DNA of 6,036 nucleotides from Candidatus Aminicenantota bacterium (GTDB lineage Bacteria; Acidobacteriota; Aminicenantia; Aminicenantales; Aminicenantaceae). Below are positions 1 through 5,966 of the stretch, piece by piece. Positions within the stretch are counted from its first letter, which is position 1; every line of letters begins with the position of its first letter. The translations under genes and the position numbers were made by a program. Where the stretch lies: assembly GCA_030607635.1 (NCBI GenBank), contig JAUWJP010000112.1, positions 1 to 6,036 of the forward strand. Direction: 5' to 3'. Under the pieces are notes generated by a model. That model did no database searches, was not told the origin of the DNA, and was given only the letters and a program-made list of their open reading frames with translations.

Positions 1-94
1 ATAAAAGATTCGCATGAAAGAGGAAATATCGGTGAGAATCCAGGAATATCATCTCTGCCCAGCCTCTGGAAGGAACAAATGAGGTCTCATCTGC
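1..94 (-). repeat. Upstream module repeat, copy 1 (cut by window edge)
   Basis: These 94 bases match 3612-3705 with only three differences (two near position 22-24, one at 60) and no gaps. In the fuller copy at 3496-3705 this is the part farthest from the gene. The promoter, leader and start codon of the minus-strand gene lie on the low-coordinate side. Copy 1 should therefore continue left of the window into a promoter and another minus-strand gene. The -35 hexamer seen in the other copies would straddle position 1. The copy ends at the same base as copy 2 (…CTCATCTGC), just after an inverted repeat ATGAG-GT-CTCAT at 79-90. Confidence 0.9.
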
Positions 95-116
95 AATAAT
101 GGGCGGGAAAGAGGGA

Positions 117-215
117 TCAAAGCTTCTTGAGGGAGAGTATGGATCTTATCATGTACTTGCCCACCCGCTCAGCCTCTTCCCGGGTCTTAATATAATGGAT
201 GCCAACATTTAAACG
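117..215 (-). pseudogene. IS91-type transposase fragment (decayed)
   Basis: Read on the minus strand, a 32-codon stretch bounded by TAG (216-218) and TGA (117-119) encodes a peptide containing KTREEAERVGKYMIR followed by SILSLKKL. From memory of the family, this resembles the segment of IS91-type (Y2/HUH) transposases after the 'HTGF-V-H' motif, where an 'E..RLxRYxxRPPLSLxRL' pattern occurs. There is no start codon, no catalytic tyrosine pair and no HUH motif here, so it is a remnant at best. It lies between copy 1 of the repeat and the 286-aa gene. The assignment rests on pattern recognition only; it could be the tail of another protein. Confidence 0.4.
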
Positions 216-312
216 CTATAAAGTCATGTGGAAAATCTGACCTGATGCTAACTTGGCGCCTAAGGGCCGTGAGGTGAGGCGACTAATAATATTAAAAGAG
301 AAAGGGAGTAAT

Positions 313-428
313 ATGAGAATCCTTATTTTCATCTGTTTTTATTTATAATAAAAATCACAGCTTCGGGATCTGAGGCTTCCGCCCGCCTCATTTCAGTTGA
401 AGAAGACCTCAAGCATCACCTTTTTTAA
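313..428 (+). pseudogene. Frameshifted 5' stub of a putative secreted protein
   Basis: A good ribosome-binding site (AAAGGGAG, 301-308) precedes ATG at 313 and a hydrophobic start, MRILIFICFYL, which stops at 346. Another frame continues with LFIIKITASGSEASARLIS and then VEEDLKH, reaching a stop at 426-428. One missing T in the T5 run at 336-340 would join the two into a normal-looking signal peptide followed by a mature N-terminus. The stub is cut short and its end overlaps the 3' end of the opposing 286-aa gene by about 20 bases. I do not recognise the family. Chance is a real alternative, because the stretch is short. Confidence 0.3.
371..390 (-). terminator. Stem-loop downstream of the 286-aa gene, possible weak terminator
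   Basis: TGAGGC and GCCTCA form a perfect 6-bp stem around an 8-base loop, 18 bases past the stop codon of the minus-strand gene that ends at 409. A T-rich stretch (GATTTTTATT on the minus strand) follows, but only about 14 bases after the stem, so this is not a canonical intrinsic terminator. On the plus strand the stem is followed by only three T residues. Confidence 0.3.
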
Positions 429-1269
429 AAACATGCTCCGTTTCAACGGTGAAGAATTTATAATCTTCGTAGAGAACAACTGTTTTTGATTGTTGGTATC
501 TTCTTCTCCCCCTGATGATATAAACCTCATCAAGGGAATATTTGCTTGGAAATCTGATTCCGTTCTTCTCAAAGCCATATTCTGCGAGCAGGGTAAGACG
601 TGGTTCAGCTCTGAGCTTTTTTGCTGTTTCCTCCACACGATCATATCCTTTTATAGAATGCTGAAACCACTCAATTTTCAGAATGCTGAAATCACTTTTC
701 CTCACCCAGATTTTTCCGGACAGATGATGGAATGTGTATCCCGGTTTGAGCACAGCCTCTAAAATTACTGTTTTATCCCCCTTGAATTTTTCTTCTTTGA
801 GAATTCTATAATCATGGTAAGTCTGCCAGTATGAGCTGAGGAGCCCTATGGGTCCCAATACGATGTTTTCATGTTTGAATGCTCTTGTTTTTAACGGGGC
901 ATTCTCCTCATGTTTTTTCTTGCCGTTTTCCTCAATGAGTATTCTTTGCTCTTTTATATCATTCCTATTTCTGTATAGTTGGTAATCGTAGACATAAACT
1001 CTTTTAACAGTACTTGTATACACTCGGGGAGATGGTCCAAGATCTTTAGGCATAGCTACAGATCTGCTGGATATTTTCTCTGTTATTTTTTCTTTACAGA
1101 CGAAAAAAAGGACGGAATTGCTCAATCTTTCACAATATTCTGCACACTTCTTTAATACAGCCTCTAATTCTACTTGACTGGTTGAATGAGGATTGGCTTT
1201 CTGACTATAAACTTGGGTCGAAAAGATAATGAAAATAAGAACTGAAATAAATGTTCTCAGCTTTTTCAT
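409..1269 (-). CDS. Exported 286-aa protein, LolA-like outer-membrane lipoprotein-sorting fold (putative)
   Basis: The start ATG at 1267-1269 follows GGGGAG with a 6-base spacer. Residues 1-22 form a clear signal peptide (MKKLRTF, a hydrophobic core, then VYS before QK), so the mature protein is periplasmic or outside. Residues 35-60 look helical and contain Cys42, Cys46 and Cys58. Residues about 85-250 are rich in beta-type segments. The part around 155-200 (YRILKEEKFKGDKTVILEA, then GKIWVRKSDFSILKIEW) resembles the repeating strand pattern of LolA/LolB or MucB/RseB-type proteins, where 'G+iWVd..dfsilKiE' is common. There is no lipobox. The gene is visibly more AT-rich than the VWFA gene upstream of it. 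It lies 211 bases downstream of that gene on the same strand, so read-through transcription is possible, but it has its own strong ribosome-binding site. The fold call is an inference; a plain 'hypothetical exported protein' is the safe reading. Confidence 0.85.
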   Translation of the reverse strand: MKKLRTFISVLIFIIFSTQVYSQKANPHSTSQVELEAVLKKCAEYCERLSNSVLFFVCKEKITEKISSRSVAMPKDLGPSPRVYTSTVKRVYVYDYQLYRNRNDIKEQRILIEENGKKKHEENAPLKTRAFKHENIVLGPIGLLSSYWQTYHDYRILKEEKFKGDKTVILEAVLKPGYTFHHLSGKIWVRKSDFSILKIEWFQHSIKGYDRVEETAKKLRAEPRLTLLAEYGFEKNGIRFPSKYSLDEVYIIRGRRRYQQSKTVVLYEDYKFFTVETEHVFKKGDA

Positions 1270-1275
1270 TTTTGG

Positions 1276-1281
1276 CTCCCC
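1276..1281 (-). promoter_or_regulatory. Ribosome-binding site of the 286-aa gene
   Basis: Minus-strand GGGGAG lies six bases before the ATG at 1269. It fixes this start, which also gives a complete signal peptide. Confidence 0.75.
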
Positions 1282-1480
1282 ATTTTTAGTTTTCTATTTT
1301 ATAAAGTGTCATGTCAAAGTTTGCTCACAATAACTGCTTTCTTTTGCCTGCTGGAGAGAGCTCCTGCCAACAGATAAAGGGAGGTAGGGCGACCGAGTCT
1401 TCCCGGTGCTCGCGCTTGCTCCGGAGGGAATGCCTCAGACTTTTCCGCGAAAGGATAAAGAAAAGAGACGAGGTTGTGCA
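1282..1480. other. Intergenic spacer between the VWFA gene and the 286-aa gene
   Basis: I see no gene here. The half near 1400 is GC-rich and contains an imperfect hairpin at 1392-1407 (ACCGG/TCGGT with one G-U pair) without a T tract, so it is not a convincing terminator for the VWFA gene. The half near 1300 is AT-rich. On the minus strand it holds TTGACA (1312-1317) and TATAAA (1298-1303), only 8 bases apart, too close for a standard sigma70 promoter. One of the two may belong to a promoter with a weaker partner. Confidence 0.4.
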
Positions 1481-3475
1481 TTAGCTCTTCTGCGGCGCCG
1501 ATGATCCAACCGAAAATCCGGACGTCGTCTGGCAACTCGACTTTGCCTCCGTATCTTCAGCAAGAAGATGCAGCAGATACTGGCCTGGCTGAAGCTCAGG
1601 AACCTCGATTTCGAGGAAAAGGACATCGGCCTCCTCTTGTAGTACGCTGCTCAGAAGGCTGAAAGTCAAGGGGATTTTCCGGCCACTTTCCTTGGGCTCG
1701 AGCCAGGCAGAAATCTGAATCTCGGGCTCTTTGGCTCCTGCCCAAATGCATCTCAGTACGGCATATAGAGACGATGTTTCTTGCTGCAGCTCGCCGATCA
1801 GGGGAATGTATTCCTTGGACTGGAAGGGAAAGACCTGGAAGAGCGAAACGCTCTTTAAAGCGTCATCTTTTCCTTGGTCAAAAACATGGACATACTGAGG
1901 TTCCTGGCCGGGGATGAGGAGTAAAGGTGGATAAAGCTTCAGGTCTGCGGCCGCGACTTCAGGCGTCTCGACAAAGCAGGCACCGACCGCGCCTTTTCCA
2001 TTATCCAGGTTTCTGATGACGACCCGGCAATCGTACCGGCCTGGCGCCAGAGCGGCGGTTGAATACTGGTAGACCTTTTCCTGGCTGTTTGTCCCCCAGT
2101 CGATCACCATTCTCTTGCTGTCAACAATGGTCTTGTTCTGGTCAAAGATCAGGCTGATAAATTCAGTGTTATCTCCGACAGCTTCCCGGACTCTCTGGAC
2201 GGGGATCTCGGAAATGAGAAGAGTGTTGAGTTCTTTTTTATCAGAAAAGGGAAGCGCGATCATGGGAAAATTCAGGTGTGGCTCGAAATAGGCTTTCTCC
2301 CCCAAGGCAAGAGCTAGAAGGTGAAAATGCTTTTCGACAGGAGAAAACCGGTTGAAGGGAAGAGGATTAAAATAGCCTCTTTGGGCGTAGACTTTGTATC
2401 TTGCTCTTTTAACCTCCACCTTGATATCATGAAATTTTCCGTCCCAGGTGGATTCGATCGAATATCCGAGGACGTAATAATTGCTGGTCGCATTCTGGAT
2501 GTCCTCGGCAATCTTGGAATAATAGTTGACATCGTGTAAGTATTTTCCTCCGGTCAGCTTGGAGAGATAGTCCAGCGCGTCCTCGGGGAGTACTTTGATT
2601 TTTCCCCAACCAGTGATTGTGTTGACAGAAAAGACCGGGCAGCTAGCCGATGCAAGTTCCTTGCTCATGGCAAGGAAAGCTTCGCCTTGGGGAGTTCCTC
2701 GCTTCAAGACGCTTCTTCCATATCCCCTCGAAAATAGGATGACGTTTTTTTGACCGGGGATGTGACGAAGAGCCTTGGCTAGCTCCTGGATGCTTGAAGA
2801 GAATCTGAGCGATGCGCCTCTGCGTTCTGTGGCTGAAATTGATCCAGTGATCATATCACCTTCCATTCCCATGACGCTGTGCCCCAGCGCTGCCCATGAA
2901 TCCCACCCTCCTTTTACTCCCGGCATCGCTCGAATCTTCTTAATCGCCGCCCGAACCTTCTGATGGTCTGATGTCAAATACTCGTGAAGGGTCACCCCCC
3001 TCATAAAGGAGTAGGATAAGAGGGCGATTTCATCGCCCGGCTGAGCTTTGGTATCTATAAATTCAAGGGCGGCATTCCTTGATTTCGCAACTCCCTCAAG
3101 ATCATTGTTTTCATAATCGATGAGAAAGAAAAACTTGCGGTTCATAATAGACGATACGTCCCGCGCCGGAGATGGCTTGGATTCTTCAGGCTTCAGTTCC
3201 GGAGCGTATAAAAAGTGTTTTTCGAAATCTGTAATGTCCTGAAGTTTGCCGTTATCATAGAGGACGAAATCAGACTTCTCCAGGTCTCGGGCCGGATTTC
3301 CTTTGGGATCCACGACATAGACCTGGACGAGCTTGAGCATCACGGTCACTTCATGTTGAAGGAGCTCTTGAGACGCTTTGGTTTTGGTTTGAGCCGAAAG
3401 CGCTGGCGTCTCGGGAATGCCGGTCTGTAAAAAGAATTTACAGATCAAGAAGAAAACGAACGGGATTCTTTTCAT
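1481..3475 (-). CDS. Secreted VWFA-related domain protein (TIGR03436 type), 664 aa
   Basis: ATG at 3473-3475 is preceded by AGGGGGAG with 7 bases between, and opens a signal peptide (about residues 1-29, ending ALSAQ). Residues 43-90 match the conserved N-terminal block of the family: VTVMLKLVQVYVVDPKG followed by DFVLYDNG and ITDFEKHF. A von Willebrand A-like fold follows at about 113-345, with FFFLIDYENND at the first strand, ALLSYS, KNVILFSRGYGR and the closing YYVLGY. GYFNP near 367-371 is the usual end of the family core. Residues 372-664 form a beta-rich C-terminal region I cannot assign. The metal-site motif DxSxS is not present (D120-Y-E-N-N), so classical divalent-cation binding is doubtful. 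There is no transmembrane anchor or sorting signal after the signal peptide. The gene is driven by the repeat module at 3496-3705 and is intact, unlike its paralog at 3761-5755. Family membership is firm; substrate or partner is unknown. Confidence 0.93.
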   Translation of the reverse strand: MKRIPFVFFLICKFFLQTGIPETPALSAQTKTKASQELLQHEVTVMLKLVQVYVVDPKGNPARDLEKSDFVLYDNGKLQDITDFEKHFLYAPELKPEESKPSPARDVSSIMNRKFFFLIDYENNDLEGVAKSRNAALEFIDTKAQPGDEIALLSYSFMRGVTLHEYLTSDHQKVRAAIKKIRAMPGVKGGWDSWAALGHSVMGMEGDMITGSISATERRGASLRFSSSIQELAKALRHIPGQKNVILFSRGYGRSVLKRGTPQGEAFLAMSKELASASCPVFSVNTITGWGKIKVLPEDALDYLSKLTGGKYLHDVNYYSKIAEDIQNATSNYYVLGYSIESTWDGKFHDIKVEVKRARYKVYAQRGYFNPLPFNRFSPVEKHFHLLALALGEKAYFEPHLNFPMIALPFSDKKELNTLLISEIPVQRVREAVGDNTEFISLIFDQNKTIVDSKRMVIDWGTNSQEKVYQYSTAALAPGRYDCRVVIRNLDNGKGAVGACFVETPEVAAADLKLYPPLLLIPGQEPQYVHVFDQGKDDALKSVSLFQVFPFQSKEYIPLIGELQQETSSLYAVLRCIWAGAKEPEIQISAWLEPKESGRKIPLTFSLLSSVLQEEADVLFLEIEVPELQPGQYLLHLLAEDTEAKSSCQTTSGFSVGSSAPQKS

Positions 3476-3482
3476 CGTAAAT

Positions 3483-3489
3483 CTCCCCC
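3483..3489 (-). promoter_or_regulatory. Strong Shine-Dalgarno of the intact VWFA gene, abutting a leader-ORF stop
   Basis: Minus-strand GGGGGAG lies seven bases before the ATG at 3475. It follows directly after the TAA of the short leader ORF (3490-3492), so a ribosome finishing the leader ORF would sit on this site. It lies outside the repeat, whose near end is at 3496, and has no counterpart in front of the broken paralog. Confidence 0.8.
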
Positions 3490-3543
3490 TTATACATAAA
3501 ACATAGGAATTTGCTTTTTGGGGTTGCTTTGATTTCTACTCAT
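3490..3543 (-). CDS. Possible 17-codon leader ORF upstream of the VWFA gene
   Basis: Minus-strand ATG (3541-3543) opens MSRNQSNPKKQIPMFYV and stops with TAA at 3490-3492, immediately before the Shine-Dalgarno of the main gene. It lies in the predicted 5' leader, downstream of the promoter at 3583-3612. A purine stretch GAGGGTGG lies 13 bases before the ATG, longer than an optimal spacing. The second copy at 5770-5820 encodes the same peptide with Ser6 changed to Thr. Because the whole repeat is nearly identical, this conservation does not prove translation. The peptide has no run of a single regulatory amino acid and so does not look like a classical amino-acid attenuator. Confidence 0.25.
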   Translation of the reverse strand: MSRNQSNPKKQIPMFYV

Positions 3544-3705
3544 TTTCGTTCAATTTCCACCCTCTGAGTTGCTCCATTACTAATAATACATAGAAGAAAC
3601 ATATCCAGTCAATAAAAGATTCGCATGAAAGAAGCAATATCGGTGAGAATCCAGGAATATCATCTCTGCCTAGCCTCTGGAAGGAACAAATGAGGTCTCA
3701 TCTGC
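3496..3705 (-). repeat. Upstream module repeat, copy 2 (longest, 210 bp)
   Basis: Bases 3496-3660 match 5773-5937 without gaps and with five differences in 165. Bases 3612-3705 match 1-94 with three differences in 94. It begins 21 bases upstream of the intact VWFA start codon and carries the promoter and most of the leader ORF. The distal 45 bases (3661-3705) are shared with copy 1 but absent from copy 3. They end in the inverted repeat ATGAG-GT-CTCAT (3690-3701). I see no terminal inverted repeats joining the two ends and no clear target-site duplication, so a classical miniature transposon is not supported. Confidence 0.95.
3583..3612 (-). promoter_or_regulatory. Sigma70-like promoter in repeat copy 2
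   Basis: On the minus strand, TTGACT (3607-3612) and TATTAT (3583-3588) are separated by 18 bases, and TG stands directly before the -10 box. Transcription would start near 3575, giving a leader of about 100 bases before the ATG at 3475. Both hexamers and the spacing are unchanged in copy 3. Confidence 0.5.
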
Positions 3706-3733
3706 TAAGCAATGGCACCACACATGCAACCAG

Positions 3734-3748
3734 AGGTACCAGGTACCT
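3734..3748. repeat. Perfect 15-base palindrome AGGTACC-A-GGTACCT
   Basis: Seven-base arms surround one central base, 13 bases past the stop codon of the broken VWFA gene (3761) and inside the 55-base gap before repeat copy 2. No T tract follows on either strand, so it is not a standard terminator. As DNA it could be a protein-binding palindrome or the scar of a small mobile repeat. Confidence 0.5.
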
Positions 3749-3760
3749 ATATTAGCTGTG

Positions 3761-5755
3761 TCAAACAACCACAAGAAGTTTTCGAACAGAGAATTGTGCT
3801 TTTGTATCAATCGCGATGGCTTTGACCTCCAGTTCATATTCTCCCGAATTCAAACTGGGAAGATCAATCTCGATCATTATGAATTCCTTCTTTGAATCAA
3901 CTCGTTTAACATCAACAAGCCTAGCATCCAAATTAATCGATCCGCCATTTATGCGGGGATGAAGCCAAACATCTAGCTCCAGTTCTAAGGGATGACCTCC
4001 ACAGAAGATAACCGGTTGGACTGCCAAAATTTTCCGGGCTCCAGACTCTATATCTCGTACGATTGGCCGATGGTTTCTTGGCAAGAATCTGTAAAAATTA
4101 GTTATAGTGGCTTCCGTCTTGCTGCCCTCATCAGACAGCCTCATAAAAGAATACTCCTCACCCCTGATGAATAGAAGCGGAGACGAAAGCATGATTTCTG
4201 AGGTCTTTACACGAGGGACATAAACATTTGTCCTTCCCACTGCAGCCTGTCCAGTAAGTGCATCACGGATCACAATGCGACATTCATATGCCGCAGAGGG
4301 AAGCTTAGCTGTGATATATGGATATAGAAATCTTCTATCGTATGCTGAGAAGTCAACTTGCCTTTGTTTCGCAAGAACCGTTTTGTTGTTTTCATCAAAG
4401 AGAAATAGAGAAACCTCCACTTTACCTGGTGGAATTCCCATTCTTTTATCTATGGTTAAACAGGAAAGAAAGAGGCAAAAGGTCTCCTTCCCAGCCGAGA
4501 CAAATAGAGGCTCAATAGGGATTTCTGTGACAGCAAGAGCTGAGGGATTTTCGCTGTAGACAAGGTCAACTAGGTTGAGTTGCTTCTCAAAGTCTGTTAA
4601 CTGAGAATAAGGCTTGGGATTGAAATAGCCGTCTTGGACCATAATAGTCAAATCTGGCCTATCCTTGACCTCGACTTTCAGTTGGTGATATTTCCCATCC
4701 CAACTTTCAGTTACATAGTAGCCTAACACCTAAAAGTTGCCCGAATGTAGCTGAATGTCCTGAGAGATGGTCTCTATGTCTTCAATGTCAGCAAAATATT
4801 TTCCTCCTGAAGCTGCTGCCATCCCTTGCAAGGCGTGGTTTGTCCAGATATGCTTCTTTTTTATCCGCAATTTCATAATCCCCTGTACGATCCAGTTCCG
4901 TGTGTTAATTGTGTAGACAGGAGTATTGGCTTCTGCAAAAGCTTTTCCAAGTTGAGTCGCTGCAGGACCGAGAAAACGAGATGTAAACAGCACTAGGCTC
5001 TTATTGCCAGAGACATTTTTCAAGGCCAAGGCCAAATCTGCCATTCGAGGGACAAAGTCTCGTTTCTGAAAGGCATTTGTTCCGGGAACCCATATTAATG
5101 ATCCTTCGGCAGTTAAAAATCTTTCCGCTTTTGAGACTTGCCCTCCCGACGGGGCCGCACCTGAGTAGTGTCCTCGGCTAGGAGGAAGTTCTTTTGTCTT
5201 TTGAATGGCCTTACGGATCTTATCATGATCAGTGGTCAAGTATTCCTGGATCTTAAATCCGGACATTGGTGAAAACGCAAGAATCCCAACCTCATCTTCC
5301 GGCCGGAGCTGAGTATCAACAAAATGAAGAGCTGTTTCCTTGGCATTGGCCATTCCATTCACATCGCTGCCTTGAATATCGAGAAAGATAAAGAACCTTC
5401 GATTCATTCCTGGACGAATCTCAGTCTTTGCGGCCGAATCACTGCTTGACATGACTTTCATTCCTGAATCTGTCATGGTGTGAATTTCGAACTCAGTAAT
5501 CACTTTTTTCTCATCGTTGTCATAAAGAACGAAATCCTCCCGCCTTAGATTGGTCACAGGGTGACCTTCCGGATCAAGAACGCGAACAGAAACGAGTTTG
5601 ATAACCACCTGAGCGTCATACTGAAGTACTTTTTCCTGAGGATCTTGTACATCTACATTCTGGTTTTCAGCCTGGTTTAAAACAGGATTAATTAAAAGGA
5701 AAACACCTATCAGCCCAAAGCCATACAGGCATAACTTTTTATTTCTTCCCATCAT
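3761..5755 (-). pseudogene. VWFA-related domain gene with one in-frame TAG (664 codons, counting the TAG)
   Basis: From ATG at 5753-5755 the frame runs to TAG at 4730-4732 (341 aa) and then continues in the same frame to TGA at 3761-3763. The total is 1995 bp, exactly the length of the intact paralog. The N-terminal part has a hydrophobic signal or anchor (about 8-28), the family block KLVSVRVLDPEG then DFVLYDN (52-80), and a VWA-like fold from 120 with FFIFLDIQGSD, GILAFS and KSLVLFTSRF. The paralog reads SNYYVLGY where this gene reads GNF-stop-VLGYY, so the TAG replaces a Tyr; TAC or TAT to TAG is a single change. After the stop the frame keeps family features, including SWDGKY, GYFNPKPY and a beta-rich C-terminal region. 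The GTG after the stop has no ribosome-binding site, so a separate downstream gene is unlikely. Initiation is also weak: only GGG precedes ATG-ATG. It is either a recent pseudogene, a read-through gene or a sequence error. A product stopping at residue 341 would lose the end of the VWA fold. Confidence 0.88.
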
Positions 5756-5769
5756 CTAAACCCATGCAT

Positions 5770-5820
5770 CTAATAAAACATAGGAATTTGCTTTTTGGGG
5801 TTGGTTTGATTTCTACTCAT
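5770..5820 (-). CDS. Possible 16-codon leader ORF upstream of the broken VWFA gene
   Basis: Minus-strand ATG (5818-5820) encodes MSRNQTNPKKQIPMFY and ends in TAG at 5770-5772. It differs from the other copy by Thr for Ser at residue 6 and by the loss of the last Val, because the repeat ends inside the final Tyr codon region. The stop falls 14 bases before the main ATG at 5755. The strong Shine-Dalgarno that abuts the other leader ORF is missing here. Translation is unproven. Confidence 0.22.
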   Translation of the reverse strand: MSRNQTNPKKQIPMFY

Positions 5821-5937
5821 TTTCGTTCAATTTCCACCCTCTGAGTTGCTCCATTACTAATAATACATAGAAGAAGCATATCCAGTCAATAAAAGATTCG
5901 AATGAAAGAGGAAATATCGGTGAGAATCCAGGAATAT
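5773..5937 (-). repeat. Upstream module repeat, copy 3 (165 bp)
   Basis: It aligns without gaps to 3496-3660, with five differences. It begins 18 bases upstream of the ATG of the broken VWFA gene. It stops at …CAGGAATAT, 45 bases earlier than copies 1 and 2, and is joined there to unrelated sequence containing a transposase-like fragment. The missing distal part suggests a deletion or insertion exactly at 5937/5938. Confidence 0.95.
5860..5889 (-). promoter_or_regulatory. Sigma70-like promoter in repeat copy 3
   Basis: TTGACT (5884-5889) and TATTAT (5860-5865) on the minus strand are 18 bases apart, identical in boxes and spacing to the copy in front of the intact gene. The spacer differs by one base. 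The predicted transcript covers the leader ORF and the TAG-interrupted gene. Confidence 0.5.
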
Positions 5938-5966
5938 TGCGGAAGAGTAATAGACTTCGCCCTTAA

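Noticed and set aside
490..762. Plus-strand open frames of 60-94 codons inside the three minus-strand genes (for example 490-762 and 4275-4559)
   Set aside because: They lie wholly within convincing genes on the other strand and show no signal, motif or ribosome-binding support.
1298..1317. TTGACA and TATAAA before the 286-aa gene as a sigma70 promoter
   Set aside because: The boxes are only 8 bases apart, and no matching -35 lies 16-19 bases before TATAAA.
1314..1535. A 73-codon minus-strand open frame overlapping the end of the 664-aa gene
   Set aside because: It overlaps a certain gene in another frame, has no credible ribosome-binding site and no recognisable features; it is a shadow frame.
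3496..3582. The conserved leader as a known riboswitch
   Set aside because: I could find no stable paired helices and no recognised riboswitch consensus; the sequence is A-rich and mostly unstructured by eye.
3734..3748. The palindrome as the terminator of the broken VWFA gene
   Set aside because: No T tract follows it on the minus strand; the next bases are CTGGTTGCATG.
3761..4729. The downstream half of the broken VWFA gene as an independent 322-aa gene starting at GTG
   Set aside because: There is no ribosome-binding site before the GTG, no signal peptide, and the frame is continuous with the upstream half. It begins in the middle of a conserved family motif (VLGY), so it is the C-terminal part of one interrupted gene.
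1..5937. The three repeats as a CRISPR array or integron attachment sites
   Set aside because: The units are 94-210 bases long, lie kilobases apart, carry promoter sequence and have no short regular spacers or attC-like paired core sites.
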